A model generated the notes under the pieces. It ran no database searches. It worked only from the letters and a program-made list of their open reading frames with translations, and was not told where the DNA came from. Positions 34,102-43,528 of a stretch of DNA of 64,000 nucleotides are shown here, piece by piece (position 1 is the stretch's first letter; each line of letters starts with the position of its first letter). The DNA comes from Rhabdaerophilum calidifontis (GTDB lineage Bacteria; Pseudomonadota; Alphaproteobacteria; Rhizobiales; Beijerinckiaceae). The translations under genes were made by a program, and so were the position numbers. The stretch spans positions 310,001 to 374,000 of the forward strand of contig NZ_VTRS01000002.1 of NCBI RefSeq assembly GCF_008641065.1, given 5' to 3'.

Positions 34102-35545
34102 GGCCGCGCCGACGCGGCTCGGCGCGCTCGCCCGGCTGCCGGTCTTCTTCGACCTTCAGGGCCGGCGCGCGGTGCTGGCCGGCGGCTCGCCCGGCGCGGC
34201 CTGGAAGGCGGAACTGCTGGCGGCGGCCGGGGCCGATGTCGCGATCTATGCTCCGGAGCCTTCCGACGAGATGCAGGCGCTGCTGGCGCGCGGCGCGGCG
34301 GCTGGGACCCTGGCGCTGCATGCCCGGCCCTGGGCGATCGATGTCTTCGCCGGGGCGGCGATCGCGGTGGGGGATTTCGAGGACGAGGCCGAAGCCAAGG
34401 CGTTCCGCTGCGGCGCGCGGGCGGCGGGCGTGCCGGTCAATACGGTGGACAAGCCCGGCACCTGCGATTTCATCTTCGGCTCGGTCGTCAACCGCTCGCC
34501 GGTGGTGATCGGCATCTCGACCGACGGCGCGGCGCCGATCCTCGGCCAGGCCGTTCGCCGCAAGATCGAGACGCTGCTGCCCGCGAGCCTCACCGAATGG
34601 GCAGGCCTCGCGCGCCGGATCCGCGACGCGGTGCTCGACCGGCTGGCGCCGGGGCCGCAGCGGCGGGCCTTCTGGGAAGCCTTCGCCGACCGCGCCTTCG
34701 GCCCTGCGCCGGCAGGTGGGGACGAGGCGGATCTCCGCCGGCTGATCGAGGCGGTGCGGACCGGTCAATCCGCCGCCGGTGGCCGCGTCACGCTGGTCGG
34801 TGCCGGGCCGGGCGACCCGGAATTGCTGACCCTGAAGGCCGTGCGCGCCCTGCAATCGGCGGATGTGATCCTGTTCGACGATCTCGTCTCGGACGGGGTG
34901 CTCGAACTCGCCCGCCGCGAGGCCAAGCGGATGATGGTCGGCAAGCGCGGCGCGCGGGAAAGCTGCGCGCAGGACGACATCAACGCATTGATGCTGAAGC
35001 TCGCCGGGCAGGGCAAGCACGTGGTGCGACTCAAATCCGGCGATCCGATGATCTTCGGCCGGGCCGGCGAGGAGATCGCGGCGCTGGACGCGGCGGGTAT
35101 TCCGGTTTCGGTCGTGCCGGGCGTCACCTCGGCGCAGGCCATGGCGGCGCGCATCGGCGTCTCGCTCACCCATCGCGAACATGCCCAGGGGCTGACCTTC
35201 GTCACCGGCCATTCGCGGGCCGGAACCCTGCCGGAAACGCTCGATTGGGCGCATCTCGCGCGGCCGCACGCCACCACGATCTTCTACATGGGCGCCCGGC
35301 GCGCGGCCGAGATCGTCGCGCGGCTCGAGGCCGAGGGCATGGCACCGGAGACGCCGGCCATCGCCATGGCCGGCATCTCGCGCGCCGGTGAGGCGGTCTG
35401 GCGCGGCGGGCTACGCGATCTCCCGGCCGGGATCGCCGGCCTGCCGACCGGCGCGCCGGTGCTGATCGGCATCGGCGCGGTCTTCGCGCTCGCGCGGATG
35501 GGACGGGACGCGACGCCGGTTCCGGCGCCGCGTGCGGCGTGCTGA
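34073..35545 (+). CDS. cysG: Siroheme synthase CysG
   Basis: Protein of 490 residues making siroheme, the cofactor of nitrite and sulfite reductases. The N-terminal half is the precorrin-2 dehydrogenase/ferrochelatase with VNTVDKPGTCDFIFGSVVNRSPVVIGISTDGAAPILG. The C-terminal half, from about 235, is the uroporphyrinogen-III methyltransferase with VTLVGAGPGDPELLTLKAVRALQSADVILFDDLVS and RLKSGDPMIFGRAGEEI. The nucleotide-binding segment GGSPGAAWKAELLAAAGA is a slightly divergent form of GGGxVAxRK. It overlaps nasA by 29 bases, so both are co-translated. It supports a nitrite reductase encoded elsewhere. Confidence 0.93.
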   Translation: MSTRSRKPSEAAPTRLGALARLPVFFDLQGRRAVLAGGSPGAAWKAELLAAAGADVAIYAPEPSDEMQALLARGAAAGTLALHARPWAIDVFAGAAIAVGDFEDEAEAKAFRCGARAAGVPVNTVDKPGTCDFIFGSVVNRSPVVIGISTDGAAPILGQAVRRKIETLLPASLTEWAGLARRIRDAVLDRLAPGPQRRAFWEAFADRAFGPAPAGGDEADLRRLIEAVRTGQSAAGGRVTLVGAGPGDPELLTLKAVRALQSADVILFDDLVSDGVLELARREAKRMMVGKRGARESCAQDDINALMLKLAGQGKHVVRLKSGDPMIFGRAGEEIAALDAAGIPVSVVPGVTSAQAMAARIGVSLTHREHAQGLTFVTGHSRAGTLPETLDWAHLARPHATTIFYMGARRAAEIVARLEAEGMAPETPAIAMAGISRAGEAVWRGGLRDLPAGIAGLPTGAPVLIGIGAVFALARMGRDATPVPAPRAAC

Positions 35546-35551
35546 ACGGGC

Positions 35552-35567
35552 GTGGGAAATATCCCAC
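35552..35567. promoter_or_regulatory. Inverted repeat upstream of the methyltransferase-MetF pair
   Basis: GTGGGA-AATA-TCCCAC is a perfect 6-base inverted repeat right after the cysG stop, 97 bases before the next start. A further CCCAC half-site occurs at about 35599-35603. It could be an operator; the protein that binds it is unknown. Confidence 0.45.
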
Positions 35568-35664
35568 ACGAAGCGTCGTTGCGTTTGGGGTTGTCGTCCC
35601 ACGGTTGTCGCGCCTAGCCTTTGCCCGGGCATCGGATGATGCCGCGCGATCGGGGGCCGGAACC

Positions 35665-37122
35665 ATGCGCGTCGAGGCGAGCGAGCAGCGGCGGGAGGAG
35701 GGCGCGGCCGACGATTCCGGCGAGGCGCCGGCCCTTCTGGACGCTATCGGCGCCTTCTGCCGGGCGCGCGGCATCGCAGAATCGACCTTCGGCCGGCTCG
35801 CAGTCAATGACGGCAAGTTCATCCCCCGCCTGCGCGACGGCGCCCGCATCCGGCCCGAGACGCTGGCGCGCGTTGCTGCCTTCATGGCGCGCCACGGCGC
35901 CGCGGCGCCGGCCCATCCGCGGGAATTGCAGCCGCTGCTGCGCTTCGCGCCGCGCCCTGCGCCCGCTGCGGCGCCGGACCCTGCCGAGGCGCGCGACCGG
36001 CAGAAGAATTTCCGTTTCTTCGACAATCGCCAGAAATACCTGCTCTTTGTCTCGACCTGCTCCGAGAAGGCGGTGATCGCGCGCCGCGTCGGGCAGGAAT
36101 TGCAGAATCTGCGGCCCGATCCGCCGGCCCTGCGCGTCTTCGATGCCGGCATGGGCGACGGCACCGTGCTGACGCGTGTGATGCGGCAGATGCATCGCCG
36201 CTTCCCCACCACGCCGTTCTATGTCGTGGGCAAGGAGATCAGCCTCGAGGATGTCCGGCTCTCGCTCGACAAGATGGCGGACCGCCTGTTCGAGCATCCC
36301 GCGACGGTGCTGGTCGTCACCAATCTCTATTATTCCGAGGCGCCCTGGCTGACCCCGCGCGACCCCGCAATCGCCAACGGGCTGACCTGGAAGGAGGTCC
36401 GCCTGACCGGCGCCACCTCCGACGATTTCGCGGTGCAGATCGGCGCCCTCGAACCCTTCCTCTCCGCGCATTGGCAGGCGCGGCATTCGCCGAAGACCGG
36501 CAACCCGATCTACGAGCGCCCCACGGTGATGATCCTCTACCGCGACGACATGCGCTTCCTGCTGCATGACGTCATCCCCCGGCAGGGGCGCGCCAATGCC
36601 GGCTACGATCTCGTCATCGCCTCGCAGCCCTATCGGCTGCGCGTGACGCCGGATTTCAAGGCCGGAAAGGTGGTGGCGCCGCTGAGCCGCGCGCTGCGGC
36701 CGGGCGGGCGGCTGATCGGCATCCATTCCTGCGGCGGCGATCCCGGGCTCGAGATCGTGCGCGGCGTCTGGCCGGGGGAGAATCCCTATCTCCACGGCCG
36801 CCGCGAGATCCTCGCCGCCACCCGCCGCGCGCTGGGGCGCGAGGCGCGGCATTTCAGCTTCATCGCCCAATCCGACGCGCGCTCGATCTTCCGCTACGAG
36901 ATGCACACGCTGCCCTCGGAAGTATCCGGCGCCGGGATCGGTACCTCGACCCTGTTCGCGGCCTGGAACGCGGCGGTCTATGTCAACCAGATCGATGACG
37001 AGCGCCTGACCGACGCGCTCGGCGGGCCGGGTTATCTCGCGGCGACGCGCGCGGTGTTGAACCGCTATGGCCGGCTCTGGTTCCAGGACGAATCCTACAT
37101 CATCGCGCGCCGGCGGGCGTGA
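35665..37122 (+). CDS. SAM-methyltransferase-like protein with an extra N-terminal helical domain
   Basis: Protein of 485 residues that I cannot assign to a characterised family. Residues about 26-76 (ALLDAIGAFCRARGIAESTFGRLAVNDGKFIPRLRDG...) resemble the small lambda-repressor-like helical domain seen in some alphaproteobacterial proteins. After a proline-rich linker, a Rossmann-type methyltransferase core starts near 115: motif I LRVFDAGMGDGTVLTRVM (157-174), VVGKEISLEDV and later YDLVIASQPYRL and LRPGGRLIGIHSCGGDPGLEI. Acceptor unknown. A MetF-like gene follows after 16 bases, which suggests folate-linked one-carbon chemistry. The start at 35665 follows GGGGGCCGGAACC. Confidence 0.6.
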   Translation: MRVEASEQRREEGAADDSGEAPALLDAIGAFCRARGIAESTFGRLAVNDGKFIPRLRDGARIRPETLARVAAFMARHGAAAPAHPRELQPLLRFAPRPAPAAAPDPAEARDRQKNFRFFDNRQKYLLFVSTCSEKAVIARRVGQELQNLRPDPPALRVFDAGMGDGTVLTRVMRQMHRRFPTTPFYVVGKEISLEDVRLSLDKMADRLFEHPATVLVVTNLYYSEAPWLTPRDPAIANGLTWKEVRLTGATSDDFAVQIGALEPFLSAHWQARHSPKTGNPIYERPTVMILYRDDMRFLLHDVIPRQGRANAGYDLVIASQPYRLRVTPDFKAGKVVAPLSRALRPGGRLIGIHSCGGDPGLEIVRGVWPGENPYLHGRREILAATRRALGREARHFSFIAQSDARSIFRYEMHTLPSEVSGAGIGTSTLFAAWNAAVYVNQIDDERLTDALGGPGYLAATRAVLNRYGRLWFQDESYIIARRRA

Positions 37123-37138
37123 TCCGGGGAGGGGGGGC

Positions 37139-38065
37139 ATGCTGGGTCAGGTTCTGCCGGTCGATCGTGACGGCCTCGCGCGCGAACCGGTGCCGGAGGC
37201 CGTCGAGCGTCAGGCGGCGGGGCTCGCGGCGTCCGGCTCGCTGGAGATCGGCGCGCTGCGGCCCAAGGATGCGCATGCCATCGCCGAGATCCTCCCGAGC
37301 GGCACGCCGGTCTTCGTCAACCATCTGCCCCGCCACCCGCTCGCGCAGGCAATTCCCGCGCTGCTGGCTTTGCGCGAGGCGGGGCTCGAACCGGTACCGC
37401 ATCTCGCGGCGCGGCGGATCGAATCCGCTGCTGAGCTTCGTCACTTCCTCGCCCGCGCCACCGCCGAGGCCGGGGTGCGGCGCGCGCTGGTGATCGGCGG
37501 CGATCTCGCCCGGCCGCTCGGCCCCTATGCCGACGGCCGTGCGCTGCTGGCCGAGCCGGCCCTGGCGGCGCACGGGCTGCGTGAGATCGTGCTGCCGAGC
37601 TATCCCGAGGGGCATCCGCGCATTCCGCTCGCGACGCTCGAGGCCGATCTCGCCGCCAAGCTCGAAGGCGCGGCGGCACGCGGCTTCGGCACGACGCTGC
37701 TGACCCAGTTCTGCTTCCAGCCGGCGCGGATCATCGAGCATGTCGCGCTGCTGCGGCGGCGCTATCCCGAGCTCGGGGTACAGATCGGGCTCGCCGGGCC
37801 GAGCAGCCCGGCGGCATTGCTGCGCTTCGCGCGGGCCTGCGGGGTCGGTGCCACCTTGCTGGCACTGAGCCGGGACGGACGCCGCGCCGTCGATCTCGTG
37901 ACGCATACCGATCCGTCCGAGCAGCTGCTCGCGCTGGCGCGTCATCTCGCGCCGCTGCCGCAGAGCAATGTCGTCGGCATCCATCTGTTTTCGTTCGGTG
38001 CGGTCGAGGCCGCTGCCGCCTGGCTCAACGCCGTGATGCGCGGCGGCCGCCACGCTCGGGCCTGA
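37139..38065 (+). CDS. Methylenetetrahydrofolate reductase-like protein (MetF superfamily)
   Basis: A 308-residue protein with a MetF-like TIM barrel: FVNHLPRHPLAQAIPALLALREAGLEPVPHLAARRI, ALVIGGDLARPLGPYADGRALL, TTLLTQFCFQPARIIEHVALLRRRYPELGVQIGLAGPSS. These match the methylenetetrahydrofolate reductase layout with flavin and folate binding regions, but the protein is divergent from housekeeping MetF. A very strong GGGGAGGGGGGG ribosome site precedes ATG 37139. Paired with the methyltransferase-like gene upstream; it may supply or accept methyl groups for that protein's pathway. Confidence 0.75.
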   Translation: MLGQVLPVDRDGLAREPVPEAVERQAAGLAASGSLEIGALRPKDAHAIAEILPSGTPVFVNHLPRHPLAQAIPALLALREAGLEPVPHLAARRIESAAELRHFLARATAEAGVRRALVIGGDLARPLGPYADGRALLAEPALAAHGLREIVLPSYPEGHPRIPLATLEADLAAKLEGAAARGFGTTLLTQFCFQPARIIEHVALLRRRYPELGVQIGLAGPSSPAALLRFARACGVGATLLALSRDGRRAVDLVTHTDPSEQLLALARHLAPLPQSNVVGIHLFSFGAVEAAAAWLNAVMRGGRHARA

Positions 38066-38068
38066 GCC

Positions 38069-39295
38069 TCAGGAGCTGGCGGCGAGTCGCCGGTCGAGGC
38101 GCTCCAGCGCGGCGCGGATCACTCCCTCGGTCAGGAAAGCGGGCCGGAAGGGCAGGGCGCGAATCCCCGCCCGCCGCGCGAGGAACGGAATCGCGCGCTG
38201 GTCGAGCGCGGCGTGCAGCGCCTCCTCGATCAGCGGCCAGGCGCGCATGCCGGGGCCGCAGAGCACGATCGTATCCGGCTGGAACAGGCGGATCAGCATG
38301 GTCAGGCTCTCGGCCAGCACCCGGCCGGCCTCGGCGAACAGACCGGCCAGCGCCGGATCCCCGGCCGCGGCGCGGGCGACGAGCCGCGTCATCTCCGTCT
38401 CGCTCGGCTGGCGCCCCTCCGCGGGCGGTCCGATATCCGAGACCGCCATCGCATCGCGGTAGAGGGCGTAATCGGCAAGAAAGCTCTCGATGCAGCCGCG
38501 TGCTCCGCAGCGGCATTGCGGGCCCCGCGCGCTGAACCGGACATGGCCGAACTCGATGCCGCCGCCATGCACCCCGCGCAGCGGCTTGCCGTCGACAAAC
38601 ACCCCGAGGCCGACGCCGTCGCCCAGCATCACGCAGGCCGTTACCCCCTCGCGCAGCGCCGGCTCGCTCTGGGTGATCGCGAAGGCCATGGCGGAGGCGT
38701 CGTTGTCGAGATCGACCGGCAGGCCGAGCGCTGCCTCGAGCCCGGCAACCAGCGGCACATGCGTGCAGCGCGTGACCGGGCTCCACACCACCTCGCCCTT
38801 GCGCTGGTCGACGAAGCCCTGGAAGGCGACCCCGACGCCGAGGATCGGCATGCCGCTGCCCGCCTCACGGCTGAAGTGGACAACACGGTCGGCGAGGATC
38901 GCCACCAGCGCCTCGGCATCGAGCGCCGCGAGCGGCAGCCGCTCGTCGCGCGCCTCGATCGTTTCGCCGGAGAAATCCGCCAGATGCAGGATCAGCCTGT
39001 CCAGTCCGACCCAGAGGCCGATGATCGCGCCGCGCGCCGGGTGGAAGCCGAGCCGCTGGCCGGGTCGACCCGGCCCGGCGCTCGCCTCCGGCGGATCGGC
39101 GCCGATATCGCACAGCAGCCCCTCGGTGATGAATTGCCCCGTGATCGCCGAGACCGAGGCCGGCGAAAGCCCGGTCAACCGCCCGATCGCCGCCCGGCTC
39201 AGCGGGCCGTCGCGCCGGAGCGCTTCCAGGACGCGCTGGCGCGAGAGATCGCGGCGCGAGGCATCTCCGACAAGCAGGGGCGCTATTTCGTTCAT
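38069..39295 (-). CDS. ROK-family transcriptional regulator (XylR-like)
   Basis: Regulator of 408 residues. The winged helix at about 12-57 (DASRRDLSRQRVLEALRRDGPLSRAAIGRLTGLSPASVSAI) is followed by a ROK sugar-kinase-like domain. The zinc motif CRCGARGCIE is near 260-269. DNDASAMAF and GVGLGVFVDGKPLRGVHGGGIEFGH are typical ROK segments. The start at 39295 is chosen because it opens the usual N-terminus; the frame further upstream lies in the promoter region. Divergent from a xylose-type transporter, so it probably represses that operon in the absence of xylose. Confidence 0.9.
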   Translation of the reverse strand: MNEIAPLLVGDASRRDLSRQRVLEALRRDGPLSRAAIGRLTGLSPASVSAITGQFITEGLLCDIGADPPEASAGPGRPGQRLGFHPARGAIIGLWVGLDRLILHLADFSGETIEARDERLPLAALDAEALVAILADRVVHFSREAGSGMPILGVGVAFQGFVDQRKGEVVWSPVTRCTHVPLVAGLEAALGLPVDLDNDASAMAFAITQSEPALREGVTACVMLGDGVGLGVFVDGKPLRGVHGGGIEFGHVRFSARGPQCRCGARGCIESFLADYALYRDAMAVSDIGPPAEGRQPSETEMTRLVARAAAGDPALAGLFAEAGRVLAESLTMLIRLFQPDTIVLCGPGMRAWPLIEEALHAALDQRAIPFLARRAGIRALPFRPAFLTEGVIRAALERLDRRLAASS

Positions 39296-39531
39296 AAAAT
39301 AAAATATTACGGTCGGGAGCAGAGGCGCGCAAGTGCAAAAATTGTCGTTACAGCGCCATAAATTACGTCTTTTGGCCAAAGATCATGGGGTTCACGTCTC
39401 ATTTTGTTCGATCATCAAATTATTGTTGACAGGTTGCGGCTTTCGCGTTCCCATGACGGAAGGGAGAAAGCGCGGTTGCGCGGAACCGACGACCGGCGGC
39501 TCCCCCAAGAATGAAAACCGGGAGGAAGACG
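39296..39531 (+). promoter_or_regulatory. Divergent promoter region between the ROK regulator and xylF
   Basis: 236 bases, partly AT-rich (runs of AAATAAAATATT at 39296-39310 and AAATTATTG near 39417). A TTGACA hexamer at 39426-39431 is followed 17 bases later by a poor -10 (TCCCAT). The palindrome TTTGGCCAAA lies at 39371-39380. These are candidate promoter and operator parts for xylose control; none is certain. Confidence 0.35.
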
Positions 39532-40575
39532 ATGAAACCTGTCGTTCGCATTGTTGCGGCGATGCTGCTGGCTGGCGCCGCCGGCTCCGCGCTGGCGCAG
39601 GCCAAGGGCCCCGTGATCGGGGTCAGCTGGTCGAATTTCCAGGAAGAACGCTGGAAGACCGACGAGGCGGCGATCAAGGCCGCGATCGAGAAGGCCGGCG
39701 GCACCTATCTCTCGGCGGATGCGCAATCGAACCCGACAAAGCAGCTTTCGGATGTCGAGAGCCTGATCGCCCGCGGCGCCAAGGCGCTGATCGTGCTGGC
39801 GCAGGATGCCTCGGCCATCCGCCCGGCGGTGGACAAGGCGCTCAACGAGGGCATCCCCGTCGTCGGCTATGACCGGCTGATCGAGAATCCCAAGGCCTTC
39901 TATCTCACCTTCGACAATGTCGAGGTCGGCCGCATGATGGCGCGCGAGGTGCAGAAGGCGAAGCCGCAGGGCAATTACGTCTTCATCAAGGGTTCCGGCG
40001 CTGATCCGAACGCGAATTTCCTGTTTCAGGGCTCGATGGAGGTCCTGAAGCCGGCGATCGATGCCGGGAAGATCAGGAATGTCGGCGAGGCCTTCACCGA
40101 TGGCTGGCTGCCGGCCAACGCGCAGCGGAACATGGAACAGTTCCTGACGCGCAACAACAACAAGGTCGACGCGGTGGTCGCCGCCAATGACGGCACCGCC
40201 GGCGGCGCGATCGCGGCGCTCGCGGCGCAGGGCATGGCCGGGCAGGTCCCGGTTTCGGGCCAGGACGCGGACCGCGCGGCGCTGAACCGCATCGCGCTCG
40301 GCACCCAGACGATGACCGTATGGAAGGATGCCCGGACCCTCGGGCGCAGCGCCGCCGAGATCGCCATCCAGCTCGCCGGCGGCAAGAAGCTCGAAGAGGT
40401 GCCGGGCGCGGTCAAGTGGAACCAGGGCCCCTCCAAGGCGAACATGACGGCGATCTTCCTCAAGCCCGTCGCGGTGACGCGGGAGAATCTCGGCGTGGTG
40501 ATCGAAGCCGGCTGGGCGCCGAAGGCGGCGGTGTGCCAGGGCGTTCCCGCCGGCAAGGTCCCCGCCTGCAATTGA
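39532..40575 (+). CDS. xylF: D-xylose ABC transporter substrate-binding protein XylF
   Basis: Periplasmic protein of 347 residues with signal peptide ending GSALAQ near residue 23. [53 protein letters not shown] and [16 protein letters not shown] closely follow Xyl[19 protein letters not shown] and VSGQDAD complete the sugar-binding cleft pattern. The start at 39532 follows GGGAGGAAGACG. A strong hairpin follows the gene, then the permease, ATPase and xylose dehydrogenase genes, which supports xylose as ligand. Confidence 0.9.
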   Translation: MKPVVRIVAAMLLAGAAGSALAQAKGPVIGVSWSNFQEERWKTDEAAIKAAIEKAGGTYLSADAQSNPTKQLSDVESLIARGAKALIVLAQDASAIRPAVDKALNEGIPVVGYDRLIENPKAFYLTFDNVEVGRMMAREVQKAKPQGNYVFIKGSGADPNANFLFQGSMEVLKPAIDAGKIRNVGEAFTDGWLPANAQRNMEQFLTRNNNKVDAVVAANDGTAGGAIAALAAQGMAGQVPVSGQDADRAALNRIALGTQTMTVWKDARTLGRSAAEIAIQLAGGKKLEEVPGAVKWNQGPSKANMTAIFLKPVAVTRENLGVVIEAGWAPKAAVCQGVPAGKVPACN

Positions 40576-40591
40576 CGCTCGTCCCCGCGGT

Positions 40592-40622
40592 TCCGGGCGG
40601 CGCCCTCGCGGCGCCGCCCGGA
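40592..40622 (+). terminator. GC-rich hairpin between xylF and xylH
   Basis: CCGGGCGGCGCC (40593-40604), a five-base loop and GGCGCCGCCCGG (40610-40621) form a perfect 12-bp stem, extended by one T-A pair. There is no T-tract, so it more likely protects the xylF transcript end or attenuates than terminates fully. It explains the 131-base gap inside the operon. Confidence 0.6.
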
Positions 40623-40706
40623 GCGCCCGGCCCCGAATGTCACCCTCAGCCTTCGCGGATGCCGAGCGCCCTGGGGCGCGCCGCCCCGCCATGCCGGTCC
40701 CTTGCC

Positions 40707-41957
40707 ATGGATGCCTTTCGCAAGCTTGAAATCGACCCGCGCCTGATCGGCATGATGGCCGCGCTGGTGCTTATCTGGATCGGGTTCCATGTCCTGTCGC
40801 AGGGGGCGTTCCTCACGCCGCGCAACCTGTGGAACCTCTCGGTCCAGACCTCGGCGATCGCTGTGATGGCCACCGGCATGGTACTGGTGATCGTGACGCG
40901 CAACATCGACCTGTCGATCGGTTCGGTGCTCGGAGTCGTCGGGATGATCGTCGGCGTCGTGCAGGCGCGGCTGCTGCCGGAATTCTGGGGGCTCGAACAC
41001 CCGCTGACCTGGCCGGCCGCGGTGCTGGTGGCGATCCTCGCCGGCGGCCTGATCGGGCTCCTCCATGGTGCGCTGATCGCCTATCTCGCCATTCCCTCCT
41101 TCATCGTCACGCTCGGCGGGCTGCTGGTCTGGCGCGGCGCGGCCTGGTGGGTGACGACGGGGCAGACGGTCGCGCCGATGGACACGCACTTCCGGTCGAT
41201 CGGCGGCGGCATCGAGGGCGCGGTCGGGGCCGGCCCGAGCTGGCTGATCGCCGGGCTCGCGATCCTCGCCATCGGCGCGATCCTGCTCGTCGAACGGCGA
41301 CGCAAGCTCGGCTTCGGGTTCAGTGTACGGCCGGTCTGGGCCGAGATGCTGGTTTTCGCGGTTGCTGCCGCGGGGGTGGCCGGCGCGGCCCTCGTCGTCA
41401 ATGCCTATCCGTTGCCGATGGGCGTGGCGCGCCGACTCGCGGACGCACAAGGCATCCCCTGGCCCGATGGCGGGATCGAGATCCCGCACGGATTCGCGGT
41501 TCCGGTGCTGATCGCGGTCGGAATCGGCGCCGCGATGGCCTTCCTCGCCAAGCGCACGCGCTTCGGCCGCTATGTCTTCTCGATCGGCGGCAATCCGGAG
41601 GCCGCGCAACTCTCGGGCATCAACACGCGCCGCGTGCTGATGCAGGTCTACGGGCTGATGGGCGCACTGACCGGCATCGCCGCCTGCATCACCACGGCGC
41701 GCCTCAACGCCGCGACCAACGCAGCCGGCACGCTCGACGAACTCTACGTGATCGCGGCGGCGGTGATCGGCGGGACGAGCCTGTCCGGCGGGGTCGGCAC
41801 CATCGTCGGCGCGATGCTCGGCGCGCTTGTGATGCAGAGCCTGCAATCGGGCATGGTGCTGCTCGGCGTCGATACGCCGCTCCAGAACATCGTCGTCGGG
41901 ATCGTGCTCGTGACGGCCGTCTGGCTCGACACGCTCTACCGGCGCCGCATCCGGTGA
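40707..41957 (+). CDS. xylH: D-xylose ABC transporter permease XylH
   Basis: Inner-membrane protein of 416 residues with about ten hydrophobic segments. [24 protein letters not shown] and [30 protein letters not shown] are XylH signatures. [21 protein letters not shown] and [34 protein letters not shown] are shared by the RbsC/XylH family. I use ATG 40707; ATG 40659 would add 16 residues. Confidence 0.92.
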   Translation: MDAFRKLEIDPRLIGMMAALVLIWIGFHVLSQGAFLTPRNLWNLSVQTSAIAVMATGMVLVIVTRNIDLSIGSVLGVVGMIVGVVQARLLPEFWGLEHPLTWPAAVLVAILAGGLIGLLHGALIAYLAIPSFIVTLGGLLVWRGAAWWVTTGQTVAPMDTHFRSIGGGIEGAVGAGPSWLIAGLAILAIGAILLVERRRKLGFGFSVRPVWAEMLVFAVAAAGVAGAALVVNAYPLPMGVARRLADAQGIPWPDGGIEIPHGFAVPVLIAVGIGAAMAFLAKRTRFGRYVFSIGGNPEAAQLSGINTRRVLMQVYGLMGALTGIAACITTARLNAATNAAGTLDELYVIAAAVIGGTSLSGGVGTIVGAMLGALVMQSLQSGMVLLGVDTPLQNIVVGIVLVTAVWLDTLYRRRIR

Positions 41958-41967
41958 GGAGGACGGG

Positions 41968-42765
<798 letters not shown>

Positions 42766-42772
42766 GGACGAT

Positions 42773-43519
42773 ATGAGACGGTTTCCGGAATTCGAAGGGC
42801 GAGCCGTGCTCGTCACCGGCGGTGCATCCGGTATCGGCGAGGCCATCGCGCGGGCCTTCATGCGCGAGGGCGCGCGGGTCGGCATTCTCGATCTCGACGC
42901 CGAGGCCGGCCGGCGGCTTGCGGACGAACTCGGCCCCGGCGCGGCCTTCGAACCCGCCGATCTGCGCGATCTCGACGCGCTGCCGGGCGCGATCGCGCGG
43001 CTGCGCGCCCGGACCGGTCCGTTCCGGATGCTGATCAACAACGCCGCGCGCGATGATCGCCACGCGATCGACGCCGTCACCCCCGCCTATTGGCGCGAGC
43101 GGATGGCGACGAATATCGACCATCAGTTCTTCGCCGCGCAGGCGCTCTGGCGCGAGATGGCCGAGGCGGGCGGCGGCGCCATCGTCTGCATGGGCTCGAC
43201 GAGCTACATGCAGAGCCAGGACAGTTTCGCCGCCTACAAGACCGCGAAATCGGCGGCGGTGGGGCTGATGCGGGCCCTCGCGCGCGAACTCGGCCCGCAC
43301 GGCATCCGCGTCAATTGCCTCATTCCCGGCTGGATCATGACCCAGCGTCAGATCGATCTCTGGCTGACGCCGGAGAGCGAGGCCGAACTGATGCGCCAGC
43401 AATGCCTCAAGCGTCGTCTCGTACCGGAGGATATCGCCGGGCCGGCGCTGTTCCTCTGCTCCGATCTCGCCGCCGGCATGACCGCGCAGACCATGATCGT
43501 GGATGGCGGCTGGGTCTGA
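42773..43519 (+). CDS. Short-chain dehydrogenase, probable D-xylose 1-dehydrogenase (Caulobacter XylB type)
   Basis: SDR of 248 residues, the same length as Caulobacter XylB. TGGASGIG (15-22) binds the nucleotide, NNAA is at 89-92, and Ser142/144, Tyr155 and Lys159 (YKTAK) form the catalytic set. The segments [12 protein letters not shown] and [29 protein letters not shown] resemble Caulobacter XylB. Asp at the end of the second strand ([10 protein letters not shown]) suggests NAD rather than NADP. In the xylose transporter operon it would oxidise D-xylose to xylonolactone, implying a Weimberg/Dahms-type route whose later genes are not in this window. Confidence 0.82.
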   Translation: MRRFPEFEGRAVLVTGGASGIGEAIARAFMREGARVGILDLDAEAGRRLADELGPGAAFEPADLRDLDALPGAIARLRARTGPFRMLINNAARDDRHAIDAVTPAYWRERMATNIDHQFFAAQALWREMAEAGGGAIVCMGSTSYMQSQDSFAAYKTAKSAAVGLMRALARELGPHGIRVNCLIPGWIMTQRQIDLWLTPESEAELMRQQCLKRRLVPEDIAGPALFLCSDLAAGMTAQTMIVDGGWV

Positions 43520-43528
43520 CCCCGGTCG

